This document shows, piece after piece, positions 18,828 to 28,768 of a DNA stretch of 64,000 nucleotides. The position numbers were made by a program, and so were the translations under genes. Source of the DNA: Tatumella sp. JGM118 (GTDB lineage Bacteria > Pseudomonadota > Gammaproteobacteria > Enterobacterales > Enterobacteriaceae). Numbering within the stretch: the first letter of the stretch is position 1; the number at the start of each line of letters is the position of its first letter. The notes beneath the pieces are model-generated. The model searched no databases. It was not told the DNA's origin and saw only the letters and a program-made list of their open reading frames with translations. The stretch spans positions 1 through 64,000 of the forward strand of contig NZ_JAERJR010000004.1 in NCBI RefSeq assembly GCF_018257515.1, in the 5' to 3' direction.

Positions 18828-19346
18828 ATGCTTAAAAGAGGTGGTTTGCGATTATTAACTTCGGGTGAAATTCGTCTGGCAACTGAGTTATACCGTCACA
18901 GCATCCAATACAATCGGGTATGGGTTCATCACGGGAGCTATCTCGCATTTGGTATGCAGGGAAATAATACCGCTATGACACCGAATGGTGAAATATGGTT
19001 TGAAACCAATGTTTATCGTGATGATTACTCTATAGCTTCGGTGGATTACCAGCATCTGTTTATACATGAAATGATGCACGTCAGGCAATATCAGCGTGGC
19101 ATGAACATCAGAATGCGAGGTTTGGTTTCATGGGCTGCGAATTATAAATATAGCCTTGATAAGAAAAGTTTATCTGGTTATTCGATGGAGCAGCAGGCTT
19201 CAATAGTGTCCGATTATTGGTTACTAATGAAGTTTGGCTTCATAAATAACAAAAGAATGGTAAATTATAAAGATGATGATTCGTCTCAATCTGTGAAAGA
19301 TTTGATTGCGAAATATCAAGGGATATTAAAAGGATTTCCTCAATGA
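18828..19346 (+). CDS. Putative HExxH metallopeptidase, type VI effector-like (Vgr-related)
   Basis: The 172-residue product has a zinc-protease motif, HEMMH at 80-84, followed by Glu121 in YSMEQQASI as a candidate third ligand. The start MLKRGGLRLLTSGEI and segments VWVHHGSYL, AMTPNGEIWF and SWAANYKYSL resemble small proteins annotated as Vgr-related or Rhs-associated in enterobacterial type VI secretion clusters. ATG 18828 is chosen because GGAAGGAG lies six bases upstream; upstream ATGs lack a site. It overlaps the next gene by four bases. Base composition is visibly more A/T-rich than the flanking core. There is no signal peptide, consistent with delivery by a secretion machine, though no vgrG, hcp or PAAR gene is in the window. 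The toxin role is inference. Confidence 0.72.
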   Translation: MLKRGGLRLLTSGEIRLATELYRHSIQYNRVWVHHGSYLAFGMQGNNTAMTPNGEIWFETNVYRDDYSIASVDYQHLFIHEMMHVRQYQRGMNIRMRGLVSWAANYKYSLDKKSLSGYSMEQQASIVSDYWLLMKFGFINNKRMVNYKDDDSSQSVKDLIAKYQGILKGFPQ

Positions 19347-19699
19347 TAAAAATTCTTTTATTATTCTTTTCCCTTTTTTTACTGGCGGGTTGCGCTGGCG
19401 ACAGACTTGCATTTCATAAAAAGGGCAGCGCAACCGTAAATGAAAACCGGGTTTGTATAGCATCGACCCCCGGTGATATTCTGGAATATTATTCTTTAAG
19501 TTCGTCAGAAAATAGTTATGCGCTACCCATTTTAACAGAAGATAATATCGCGAAAAAATATCATGATACCTGCATACCTTTGATTCTTAAAAATAGTACG
19601 AATTATGAGTTGATTTATGTACTAAACGGTGAAAAGTATCGGTTCGAGTTTATAACTGATGCCCATAATAAAGTAAAAAAAAGCTATATCAAGTCGTAA
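19343..19699 (+). CDS. Small lipoprotein, putative immunity protein
   Basis: The 118-residue product has a lipoprotein signal (hydrophobic 3-15, lipobox LAGC, acylated Cys17). Ala at +2 predicts outer-membrane anchoring facing the periplasm. The rest is a small beta-rich domain with no motif I recognise. Its ATGA overlap with the metallopeptidase gene and the similar A/T-rich composition suggest a co-translated effector/immunity pair in which this lipoprotein would neutralise the enzyme in the periplasm. That role is inferred from position and localisation only. Confidence 0.65.
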   Translation: MIKILLLFFSLFLLAGCAGDRLAFHKKGSATVNENRVCIASTPGDILEYYSLSSSENSYALPILTEDNIAKKYHDTCIPLILKNSTNYELIYVLNGEKYRFEFITDAHNKVKKSYIKS

Positions 19700-19707
19700 A
19701 AAATACC

Positions 19708-19962
19708 CGGCATCCAACGCCATTCATAGCCATATCAATGATTTTCTGGTGTTTACCGGGCTGGGAGGCGGTATAGGTGAAAGTGAATTGTCATGTCTTA
19801 CGACACGGCTTGCAGAGGTAAAGCTGATGACCTGCAGTACTTTTACCGTTACGAACTACGTCTTCAGTCCCGGCACAGGCGGGACAACGCACGGGAATTG
19901 AAGTCATAAAAGCACCTCAAAAACACCAGCATAGACTAAATCAATAAGTTGGTAGCATTACC
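19708..19962 (-). pseudogene. IS1-family remnant with broken insA
   Basis: The minus strand starts at 19962 with GGTAATGCTACCAACTTA, an IS1-type left end. An insA-like frame then runs from the ATG at 19907 and encodes [21 protein letters not shown], a zinc-ribbon start, and later [23 protein letters not shown] replaces the usual Trp codon after CRKT. Similarity stops near 19708, nine bases after the lipoprotein gene, so insB and the right end are missing. The element is dead. It begins directly beside the broken second effector copy, suggesting insertion or deletion events there. Confidence 0.85.
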
Positions 19963-19963
19963 C

Positions 19964-20054
19964 GGGAAGGCATCCCTATGCTTAAAAGAGGCCGATTGCG
20001 GTGATTGACCGCAGGGGGGAATTCGCCTGACAACTTCCCCCTTCCGCGGCAGAG
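19964..20054 (+). pseudogene. Decayed second copy of the effector gene start
   Basis: From GGGAAGG at 19964 the sequence repeats the ribosome site and first codons of the metallopeptidase gene at 18814. The ATG at 19978 is followed by LKRGRLR, then a TGA where the intact gene has a Leu codon. A one-base insertion in a G-run follows. After correcting it, the codons read LTAGEIRLTTSPFRGRAN, aligning with LTSGEIRLATELYRHSIQ. Only about 25 codons remain. It shows that a related effector once lay downstream. Confidence 0.75.
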
Positions 20055-20154
20055 CAAACGGATAAAGCTCTTTTCTGCCTCCGGAATGTGGCTTACATTA
20101 CCTCGTCAGTGACGATACCGTCCGTCACCGGATACCGGCTAAGGGAACCTATCG

Positions 20155-20790
20155 ATGAAGAAACAAGATAAACGGAACATTTTCTTTGACCTTGATGGCA
20201 CGCTGCATAAACAGGACTTGTTTGGTTGCTATCTCCGTTTTTCGCTGACCAGACAGCCGAAAAATATGCTGCTGGTGGTTCCGTTATTTCCGCTGGTTAT
20301 CCTCGGGTTGCTGTTGTGCGGCAGGGCAGCACGCTGGCCAATGAGTCTGTTACTTTGGGCAATCACCGCAGGGCAGAGTGAAGCGACGTTGCTTCGCCAG
20401 GACGCTGATTTCTGCTGCTGGTTCCGCCAGCGCGTGACGCCATTCCCGCGGGTGATACAACGTCTTAATGAATATCTGCAGGCCAGTGATACCCGGGTCT
20501 GGCTGATCACCGGTTCGCCACAATCGCTGGTCGAACAGGTGTATCAGCAGAGTGATTTCCTGCCGGCGGTGAATCTGATTGCGACCCGGATGGAAAGACG
20601 CTTTGGCGGAAGGGTACTGACTCTGCGTTGTCTGGGCCATGAGAAAGTGACACAGCTGGAAAAACGGATGGGTCATCCGCTCGCGTTATTCAGCGGCTAC
20701 AGTGACAGCCGGCAGGACAACCCGCTGTTGTCCTTTTGCCAGCACCGCTGGCGGATCACCCCCGGCGGTGAAATGCAGCGCATCAGGTAG
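20155..20790 (+). CDS. pgpC: Phosphatidylglycerophosphatase C
   Basis: PgpC (YfhB) removes phosphate from phosphatidylglycerophosphate to make phosphatidylglycerol in the inner membrane. The 211-residue product is a HAD-family enzyme with the nucleophile motif FFDLDGTL at 10-17, a membrane segment (about 38-60), the ITGSP motif and a C-terminal SGYSDSRQDNPLL motif. Length and motifs match E. coli YfhB. AAGGGA precedes the start. In E. coli it is next to tadA; here the fimbrial operon separates them. Confidence 0.94.
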   Translation: MKKQDKRNIFFDLDGTLHKQDLFGCYLRFSLTRQPKNMLLVVPLFPLVILGLLLCGRAARWPMSLLLWAITAGQSEATLLRQDADFCCWFRQRVTPFPRVIQRLNEYLQASDTRVWLITGSPQSLVEQVYQQSDFLPAVNLIATRMERRFGGRVLTLRCLGHEKVTQLEKRMGHPLALFSGYSDSRQDNPLLSFCQHRWRITPGGEMQRIR

Positions 20791-20824
20791 CTGTCGCTGT
20801 CTGCCGAAGCCAGGGGCTGCGGGG

Positions 20825-21778
20825 CTAATAGGTGACCGTCACCGTGATGGTATCCGTATAGCTTCCGGCGGGCTGATTGGTCTGAGAGCTGTCCACCGTG
20901 GCGGTATAATTGATCGTCTGGGATTCACCGGTGCCGGTTTCACTCAGGTCGTTTTCGGGTGTCCAGGCGGTGCCATCCGCCTGATAAAGTTGATAGAGCA
21001 AATAGCGGGTCGATCCGTCAATCGCCGATGACATCTGTCGCCAGTCCCCGCTGACCGGATTGCTGCTGCTCAGGTTGACGGTATAGGCGGCATTTTTCGT
21101 GCACAGGACCGTCAGTGCACTGGCAACAGAGGCGAAGTCTGCCGGTAATGCGGCACTGCCGAAACTGACATCCGGAGCCTCTTCAATAGTGCAATCATTA
21201 GTGACTATCGCGGTTAAGGTGACTGTCGATGTCGTATCACCCGTGGTATAGGCACAGATCCCCAGCAGGCCGATAAAACAAATATTGTAATGCCAGTTGA
21301 TGGTGATGGTATCGGTATAGGTTCCTGCCGGCACATTCAGGCCGGCGGCGGTATGGATATACAGGGGTAACGATCCGTCACTGGCATCAAACAATCCCAG
21401 CAGCCCGAGTAATGAGGTTGAGCTCCAGGTGATGGTCTGGCCTATGGTATAGGTGGTGCCACAACCGGAACTGGCACATATTGTGTAAGGGATCGCACTG
21501 CCCGACGCACTGGTCATCTGCGGTGTGCTGCCACTTTCCCCGGCCGAGGAGGCGATAGTCGCGGTGATAGTATCCGTGCTTAATAACGTTAATAACCCGC
21601 CGGTGCAGGTAAAGCCGGAACCGGTCTCCACGGTTTCAGCCGTGCTTGCCAGGGTGAATGAACTGAGCGAGCCGAAGCTTCCGCTGGCCGAACTGGCCGT
21701 ACAGTCGGCCAGACAGAGATGAGAAACGAAGAGTAATAACAGTCCTGCCAGCCGCAGGAGGAAGGAATTACCGGTCAT
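20825..21778 (-). CDS. Csu-type fimbrial tip adhesin
   Basis: The 317-residue precursor has a signal peptide (about 1-24). Two spore-coat-U-like domains follow: an N-terminal adhesin domain (about 25-175, four or more cysteines) and a C-terminal pilin domain (about 180-317) starting TAIVTNDCTIEEAPDVSFG and ending AGSYTDTITVTVTY. The two-domain plan matches CsuE of archaic chaperone-usher (Csu) pili, where the tip subunit binds surfaces through hydrophobic loops. Its start overlaps the usher stop by 11 bases; it is the last gene of the operon. Confidence 0.85.
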   Translation of the reverse strand: MTGNSFLLRLAGLLLLFVSHLCLADCTASSASGSFGSLSSFTLASTAETVETGSGFTCTGGLLTLLSTDTITATIASSAGESGSTPQMTSASGSAIPYTICASSGCGTTYTIGQTITWSSTSLLGLLGLFDASDGSLPLYIHTAAGLNVPAGTYTDTITINWHYNICFIGLLGICAYTTGDTTSTVTLTAIVTNDCTIEEAPDVSFGSAALPADFASVASALTVLCTKNAAYTVNLSSSNPVSGDWRQMSSAIDGSTRYLLYQLYQADGTAWTPENDLSETGTGESQTINYTATVDSSQTNQPAGSYTDTITVTVTY

Positions 21779-24134
21779 TAAGCGGCTCCTTTACTGAGGG
21801 GAAGTGACATTCTATCGGGCCTATAGTGGCAGGGATCCGGGTTTCCTGAGGTAAGGTGAAGGAATAGTGACATTCACCGTCCGGGGTAGTGATCACTAAG
21901 CGATTCTGTCTGCCGAGATGAGATAACCATGCCTGGCCGTCATAGCCGACGACTGCAGACTGACCACTGTCCAGTTCGTTTAAGGGAGTTCCCACCGGCA
22001 ATGGTTGTCCCCGATCATTAGTGAGGGTCAGTATTGCTGAGCGTACCCGCATCACAGGAAAGTGCACGATGGCACCACTGTCCTCACGTACAGCCACCCG
22101 TTTTTCCGGTACCGGAGCATCAATATCTGCCGGTAAATTCATGGTATCGATAGAGACTTTTCCCGCATACCAGCCGGAGACCCAGGGGATAAGCAGATGT
22201 CCCTGTTTATCGGTAACCCCGACCCGACGGTTTTCATACCTGACGACGGTATCCGGATAGCCATCGGTATCAGCCACAATAAAAGCGTCGTTGATTGGCC
22301 GCGAAAGAAAATAATCATTATCCATCGCAATGAGAGACCCGCTGGCTTCTATCCACTGATTAACGTTACTGTCATCGCCATAGAATCCGCCACTGACTGT
22401 CGAGTAACGGTTTATCCAGGTCAGGTTTGCCTGGTTATAATTCTCTTTACTGAAGGAGTGGGCGACCGTCCATCCCAGCCCTCCCTCCACCGGGGCGGCC
22501 CGGGTGTAGCCGATCTGTCCGGTGACCTTGCCATTGGCGTTCTGATTAGCGGTGGCATTCACGGTTGACTGGTCACCCCATGGGATAGTCAGTTGTGCTA
22601 CCCCGGTCAGCGCATGACTGCTCAGCGTTTTGTTCAGGCTCAGACTAAAGCTGGCACTACGGCCGATGGCATGACTCCATGATGCGTTAGCCAGCCGGGT
22701 CCGGGTGCCATCCTGCGCACGGATAGCGAAATAACCCAACCCGAAGGTTCCGGCGGCCTGGCCGATAGGGGTAATGCTGAAGGTGGCCTGATCTGAACTC
22801 CTGCTGGATACCGCGTCATTACTGTCATCGGAAAGATCCAGATAAGTGCCGCGGGTATTGATATGCTGAAGATTCAGGCTCCAGAGCCGGCCATAGTAGG
22901 ACCAGCCGGAGGTATACTGCTGCCCGTATTGCAGGCTGTCGTACTGACTGTGGCTTACGGACAGGCTGAGGGTTCCCCACTGCCCCGGAGTGAAGTCGGC
23001 GCCGGTGCCGGCGAGCCATAATTTTTCGCTGGCTTCACTGTGCACGGAGCCGGTAAGACGATTAGTCAGCCCGTAACGGTAAATACCACTGAAGGCACCT
23101 TCGCCGTAATCATTACTTTTTGTACCGTAGTTGCGGCGTAATACGCCGGCTGAGAGGTCAAAATCGCTCATGCCGCGCGCAAGTAACTTATTGGAGACGT
23201 AAAACGGGATAGTGGTTGAAACCTGACGTCCCAGCGCATCGGTCGTCACTACCGTGGCTTCACCGGCACCATTAATAAAAGGAACATCTGTCAGCGTATA
23301 GGGACCGGCATTCACTGACTGGCTACTGGTTTTGTAGCCGTTAACAAATAAATTGACCGTTCCGGGGACGGCCGCCGAGCCCGACCAGTTTAATAGCGGG
23401 TATGTCACCAGGTCCGGACGAACGCTGAAATTACGGCTGATCCGTAATCCGGCCATCCGAACGGAATTACTCCAGGTCAGAGAGTCACTGATGAAATCTC
23501 CGGCCTGGACGCTGATTAACCGGTTAACATCACTGTATTTCCAGGATGTGTCATAACGCATATACCCTTGCGGGGTGTTATCGTTGCCTTGCCAGGTCGT
23601 TCGCCAGACGCCACTTTGTGAAAGTGTGCCCTCATCGCTGAAGAAACGGCCTTCTAACAGCGTACTGGTGGTGGCTGTACCGGATCCGGATTTCAGGCTG
23701 TAAGCATCATAGTTGAGCAAGACGCCATGGCTGGTGACCGGAACCAATTCTTTCTGCCGCCGGCGGTTACCCAGGAATTGTTCAGGTAGCCAGGCATCAG
23801 GAACCCGCAGATCCAGTTGCTGCCGGGCACTGTCATAAGTGGCATGTACCCCGGGGAGTTGAGTGACATCCACTAACCCTGACGTGGCCGGGAACTTAAG
23901 ATAGTTTTTTCTTAAGACGGCGGCGCCCACCAGGAAATGATCATTATTCACCGATACCGGCACCAGTTCAGGATTTTTATTACCGTTAACTGACAAGGTC
24001 AGGTAAAGGGTATAGGCCTTACTTTCTGCCTGGCCCAGTGTCGGTGGCGGCAACTGGTTATAATCATCTGCCCGGGCGATGCCGGACAGGCTACAGGCCA
24101 TGCTTAACAGCAGCGGATGTAAGGCCTTATTCAT
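21768..24134 (-). CDS. Csu-type outer-membrane fimbrial usher
   Basis: A 788-residue outer-membrane usher (FimD/CsuD class) that threads pilin subunits across the outer membrane. A signal peptide (about 1-22) precedes the N-terminal periplasmic domain, which contains LYLTLSVNGN. The large beta-barrel with its plug domain includes PLLNWSGSAAVPGTVNLFVNG, and two small C-terminal domains follow. It begins two bases after the chaperone stop and overlaps the adhesin gene. Length fits archaic ushers, which are shorter than classical ones of about 850. Confidence 0.92.
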   Translation of the reverse strand: MNKALHPLLLSMACSLSGIARADDYNQLPPPTLGQAESKAYTLYLTLSVNGNKNPELVPVSVNNDHFLVGAAVLRKNYLKFPATSGLVDVTQLPGVHATYDSARQQLDLRVPDAWLPEQFLGNRRRQKELVPVTSHGVLLNYDAYSLKSGSGTATTSTLLEGRFFSDEGTLSQSGVWRTTWQGNDNTPQGYMRYDTSWKYSDVNRLISVQAGDFISDSLTWSNSVRMAGLRISRNFSVRPDLVTYPLLNWSGSAAVPGTVNLFVNGYKTSSQSVNAGPYTLTDVPFINGAGEATVVTTDALGRQVSTTIPFYVSNKLLARGMSDFDLSAGVLRRNYGTKSNDYGEGAFSGIYRYGLTNRLTGSVHSEASEKLWLAGTGADFTPGQWGTLSLSVSHSQYDSLQYGQQYTSGWSYYGRLWSLNLQHINTRGTYLDLSDDSNDAVSSRSSDQATFSITPIGQAAGTFGLGYFAIRAQDGTRTRLANASWSHAIGRSASFSLSLNKTLSSHALTGVAQLTIPWGDQSTVNATANQNANGKVTGQIGYTRAAPVEGGLGWTVAHSFSKENYNQANLTWINRYSTVSGGFYGDDSNVNQWIEASGSLIAMDNDYFLSRPINDAFIVADTDGYPDTVVRYENRRVGVTDKQGHLLIPWVSGWYAGKVSIDTMNLPADIDAPVPEKRVAVREDSGAIVHFPVMRVRSAILTLTNDRGQPLPVGTPLNELDSGQSAVVGYDGQAWLSHLGRQNRLVITTPDGECHYSFTLPQETRIPATIGPIECHFPSVKEPLNDR

Positions 24135-24136
24135 GA

Positions 24137-24898
24137 TTATCTGCCAGCGTCTATCATGACCGGCGCCACATTATCTGCCAGTCGCGTAAAGAGTTGTGGA
24201 TGCAGGGCGGGCTTTTGCGGCAGAGGGAAGTTCACCGTCTGCCCTGGCAGAACATACCCGAGAAATCCTTTCGAGATAAAAACATCAGGATGCATCGCAT
24301 CACTTCCCCAGAAAATATCACTCAGCCTGGCGTGGCGTGTTCCATGGTTGGTAATGGCCAGCACGGGTTTGCCCCCGGAGGAGAGTATCTGCCAGGAGAG
24401 GTTTTTCCGGATATCCGTCACCGGTCCGTTCTCACCGACAGGCTGGATACCCTGACCATACAGGAACAGCGGTAATACATACCGCATGCGCATGATCAGT
24501 CCGGCATTGTGGTTTTGCATCTGAGGTGCCATCACCCCCGGGATCTCATCGATAACAATGCGGTAGGCATCTTCCTGCTGCGCAGCCGTCGGCCGCAGGC
24601 GGATCAGACGGATCAGTTGTCTTCCCCCTGGCTGGATCGTCACGAAAGGGGGGCTTGCCAGCACATCTTTCTGGTCCGAGTAAACAGAGGCGGAGTGACG
24701 CTGCTGCCATTTAAAAATCCGCACCTGCAGGGTGACGGCATTACCTCCCTCATTCTGTAGCCATAGCTCTGAACCTCTGTCGCTATTTTTTATCACCTGA
24801 AATATCGGCCATACCAGGATGGAGCTTGCGGCATGAGCGGCAGTAAATAATGCGGGGAGTGAGAGTAAGAGAGACAGTAAGACAGATCGGATTTTCAT
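24137..24898 (-). CDS. Csu-type periplasmic pilus chaperone
   Basis: The 253-residue precursor has a signal peptide (about 1-23). Two immunoglobulin-like domains typical of PapD-like chaperones follow, including the subunit-binding segment PPFVTIQPGGRQLIRLIR and the EDAYRIVIDEIPG strand. It would fold pilins by donor-strand complementation and deliver them to the usher. Placement between pilin and usher genes and the family features support a CsuC-type role. Confidence 0.9.
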   Translation of the reverse strand: MKIRSVLLSLLLSLPALFTAAHAASSILVWPIFQVIKNSDRGSELWLQNEGGNAVTLQVRIFKWQQRHSASVYSDQKDVLASPPFVTIQPGGRQLIRLIRLRPTAAQQEDAYRIVIDEIPGVMAPQMQNHNAGLIMRMRYVLPLFLYGQGIQPVGENGPVTDIRKNLSWQILSSGGKPVLAITNHGTRHARLSDIFWGSDAMHPDVFISKGFLGYVLPGQTVNFPLPQKPALHPQLFTRLADNVAPVMIDAGR

Positions 24899-24909
24899 GT
24901 ATTTACGCT

Positions 24910-25449
24910 TTAATAAGTCAGAGTAACGGTAATGGTATCGGTATAGGTGCCGGCAGTGGGTAAACCGGTGACCGGAAATAACCGTCCGTATAGGGTGTAT
25001 GTCTGGGGCGTGTCGGGAAAGGATGCGACGCTATAGGCCAGTGAGCCCGTTCCCCAAACGGTACTGTAAGCGGCATCCTGATAAAGCTGATAGCCGAGGG
25101 TCGCAGTGCTGTCGCTGTTTTCCATATAACGTTCGCTGGCAGACCCGCCATGGAGCCCGTAATCCAGTGCGATTGAAACAGACATCCCCGGGGTGCAGGT
25201 CACGACAATGGAACCCGCCCCGGGAGTACTTGCCACATCCACGTTATCCGCGATCGAGGACATCGAACCAAAATTCAATGTGCCGAAATCGGTTACCGAA
25301 TCACTACTGCTTGTTCCGAGAGCACATCCACTGGTGATCACTGAGGAGACGGTGAAGCTGCTCGTCGTGGTATCTGCAGACGCGGCCACGGAAAACAGGG
25401 CTAACAAGGCGGCTAAAGTGAAGTGGCAGGTCATTTCACTTATCTTCAC
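24910..25449 (-). CDS. Csu-type pilin subunit (spore coat U domain)
   Basis: The 179-residue precursor has a signal peptide (about 1-25, ending ASAD), then one spore-coat-U domain with a Cys pair (TSGCALG, VTCTPG) and the C-terminal strand GTYTDTITVTLTY. It is a second structural or adaptor subunit of the Csu-type fimbria. It starts four bases after the first pilin gene and ends 11 bases before the chaperone gene. Confidence 0.87.
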   Translation of the reverse strand: MKISEMTCHFTLAALLALFSVAASADTTTSSFTVSSVITSGCALGTSSSDSVTDFGTLNFGSMSSIADNVDVASTPGAGSIVVTCTPGMSVSIALDYGLHGGSASERYMENSDSTATLGYQLYQDAAYSTVWGTGSLAYSVASFPDTPQTYTLYGRLFPVTGLPTAGTYTDTITVTLTY

Positions 25450-25453
25450 CTGT

Positions 25454-26029
25454 TTACCAGGCTAAGGTCGCTGTCACTGTATCGGTATATGTCCCGGAGG
25501 TCGGTGCCGTCGAGGTTTGGCCGGTCGGCAGGATCCGCCCATAGATAGGAATACTTTGTGCATCACCACTGGCTGTCAGTGAAATAGCGGTGCCGGGTTC
25601 AATTTCTGTGTCGTAAGAAGCATCGGAATAGAGGTGATAAGCGATGTCCGAGCTGGTAGTGGTACCGCTGGTGGTGGTAGTGTTTACCATATTACGGACA
25701 TTACCCGATTCATTCAGGCCGCCATCCAGTGTCAGGGTCGGGCTTAGCCCTGAGGTGCAGGTCACCGTTACGGCATCCTTCCCGTCTGAACCTAACACAC
25801 TGCCATTAATGATTGAGGTTAGATCAGCATAGGTACCAAAATTAAGTGTTCCCCAGCTGTTCGTGCCCGAAGACGAACTGCCGTTGGCGACAGTACAACC
25901 TTCTTTAATCGTCACCTGAACCCCAACCTGGCCGGTTAATGTCCCTTCAGCCGCGCTGGCCGAAAGACTGGTGAAGGCAGTGGTTAAGGCGACCCCTAAC
26001 GTAATTAACAGCGTTTTTCTGAGTTTCAT
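25454..26029 (-). CDS. Csu-type major pilin subunit (spore coat U domain)
   Basis: First gene of the fimbrial operon. From the ATG at 26029 (AAGG ten bases upstream) the precursor is 191 residues; a TTG two codons earlier is also possible. The signal peptide (about 1-26, ending SASAAE) is followed by one spore-coat-U domain with the Cys pair KEGCTV and VTCTSG and the terminal strand GTYTDTVTATLAW. Position and single domain fit the major rod subunit (CsuA/B type). The Csu operon of Acinetobacter has three pilin-like genes before the chaperone; here there are two. Confidence 0.87.
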   Translation of the reverse strand: MKLRKTLLITLGVALTTAFTSLSASAAEGTLTGQVGVQVTIKEGCTVANGSSSSGTNSWGTLNFGTYADLTSIINGSVLGSDGKDAVTVTCTSGLSPTLTLDGGLNESGNVRNMVNTTTTSGTTTSSDIAYHLYSDASYDTEIEPGTAISLTASGDAQSIPIYGRILPTGQTSTAPTSGTYTDTVTATLAW

Positions 26030-27037
<1,008 letters not shown>

Positions 27038-27046
27038 GTTATCGGA

Positions 27047-28498
27047 TCAGTTCATCGCTATTTGTGGCTCTGACGGAGAAGGCATGTCAGAGTCAGGAAT
27101 AGGGATGATTTGTTGCCTCTTCTTTTCTGCTTCCTGCAGATATCCGACCAGGCTGATATTGTACTTACGAATATTTTCCACGTAATTATAGGCTTCGGTG
27201 CCGCGGGCAAACCCGTAAGTGGTCTGACGGTAGTAGCGCTTCTGTGACAGCAGCGGCAGCCGTTGTTTAACATCGGCCCAGCTGTCCGGGTTAGCGCCCT
27301 GCATCATGGTCAGCTTGCGCGCATCCATCATATGAGCAAAGCCCATATTATAGGCCGCCAGCGCAAACCAGATCCGCTCATCCTGAGGGATGGTCGGCGG
27401 AACTTTATCCATCAGCTTCTGCAAATACTGGCTACCGCCACGAATACTTTCTGCGGCGTCCAGGCGATTAGCCACATCCAGACTGTCGGCAGTATTACGT
27501 GTCAGCATCATCATGCCCCGGACCCCGGTCGGAGAGGTGGCCTGCGGGTCCCAGTGAGATTCCTGGTAAGCAATGGCTGCGAGCAGTCGCCAGTCGATCT
27601 GGCTGGCGTACTTCCTGAACAGCGGCTGTAATGACGGTAACGTACTGTCGATAGCCCGCAGAAAAGTCCGGGTATCGACATAATCAAAGCTGCCGGTATG
27701 CCCCAGATATTTCTCATCCAGTCTGGCCAGTGTGCCTTCTTCATTCAGCTGATTGTAAAAATCCAGCAGTGCAGCGTTCAGACTATCGTCAGCCGTTTTT
27801 GCCATATACCAGTTAACCGGCGCTTCATTGGTGACATCAAATGCCACGGCCAGTTGCGGGTGGATGCGTTGCATCATCCCGATAGTGGCTGAATCGCCGA
27901 TGGTATAATCCAGTTTGCCGTCAGCCACCTGCTCCAGCATGGCTTGCGGACTGAGCTTATTCTCCACATGCCAGCTGAGTTGCGGATATTTATTCGCTTT
28001 GAACGCCTGCAAGGTCGAAATAAAGGACGACTCCGAAGGCACCGACAAGGTGCCGTGTAAATCATCCAGATTTTTCGGGCGGGGTTTATCCACCCGGTAA
28101 ACCAGTTGCTGCGTTGTCATATAATAAGCAGGGCCGCTACGGTAATCGCGCTGACGTTCTGCATCCCAGGCGAGTCCGGCAGCCAGGATATCGGTACGAT
28201 GATGGTTAAGATCATCAAACAGGCTTTCAATGTTTGGACGCACGGAGATGTCCAGCTTCACGCCCAGATAGTCTGCAAAGCGTTTAGCCAGCTCATAATC
28301 CATCCCCGTCGGATTTTTGCTGTTCTTTTGCCAGGTCAGAGAAGAGCTTATGGTGCTGACACGTAACACTCCGCGGGATTTAATCTGCGACAGAGTATCT
28401 TGTGTACCTGAATGCCAGGAGATAGCAGGCCATAGAGCCATTGCCAGTAACAAGGTGACAAGACCGATCAAAAGATAATTTAATTTTAAGTATTTCAA
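27047..28498 (-). CDS. mltF: Membrane-bound lytic murein transglycosylase F
   Basis: MltF cleaves peptidoglycan glycan strands, forming 1,6-anhydromuropeptides. The 483-residue product has an N-terminal membrane/signal segment (about 8-25), a solute-binding-protein-like module (about 42-270) and a C-terminal lysozyme-like SLT domain (about 290-440) with catalytic Glu313 in AYQESHWDP and the [10 protein letters not shown] motif. It is divergent from purL, as in E. coli. It is somewhat shorter than the 518-residue E. coli protein, mainly at the C-terminal tail. Confidence 0.95.
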   Translation of the reverse strand: MKYLKLNYLLIGLVTLLLAMALWPAISWHSGTQDTLSQIKSRGVLRVSTISSSLTWQKNSKNPTGMDYELAKRFADYLGVKLDISVRPNIESLFDDLNHHRTDILAAGLAWDAERQRDYRSGPAYYMTTQQLVYRVDKPRPKNLDDLHGTLSVPSESSFISTLQAFKANKYPQLSWHVENKLSPQAMLEQVADGKLDYTIGDSATIGMMQRIHPQLAVAFDVTNEAPVNWYMAKTADDSLNAALLDFYNQLNEEGTLARLDEKYLGHTGSFDYVDTRTFLRAIDSTLPSLQPLFRKYASQIDWRLLAAIAYQESHWDPQATSPTGVRGMMMLTRNTADSLDVANRLDAAESIRGGSQYLQKLMDKVPPTIPQDERIWFALAAYNMGFAHMMDARKLTMMQGANPDSWADVKQRLPLLSQKRYYRQTTYGFARGTEAYNYVENIRKYNISLVGYLQEAEKKRQQIIPIPDSDMPSPSEPQIAMN

Positions 28499-28662
28499 AA
28501 AGTTATCTCGTTAATCAGCTCCGGGTTTAGCCTTTTGGCAGGAATGTAACAGAGGGTAAACTCCCCGGAGCGAGGTGCATTCTGAGCAACAAAACGACAA
28601 AGAGCAACTTTTATAGCAAGAAATGTTTGTTTTTTGACCGCAGGATTATCCGCAGAAAATCA

Positions 28663-28701
28663 ACGCAAACGGTTTCGTAACAGAGGGTTATTCTTTATAA
28701 T
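28663..28701 (+). promoter_or_regulatory. purL promoter with PurR operator
   Basis: ACGCAAAC-GGTTTCGT at 28663-28678 closely matches the PurR operator (ACGCAAACGTTTNCNT). A TATAAT -10 follows at 28696-28701, with the -35 position falling inside the operator. E. coli purL is repressed by PurR with hypoxanthine or guanine; the same control is predicted here. Confidence 0.85.
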
Positions 28702-28768
28702 GACGTCCGTTTTCCCCTGTTGCGCCCAATGAAGCGTCGTCCGGCGTTTCGAAGACGAGAGATCTTTA

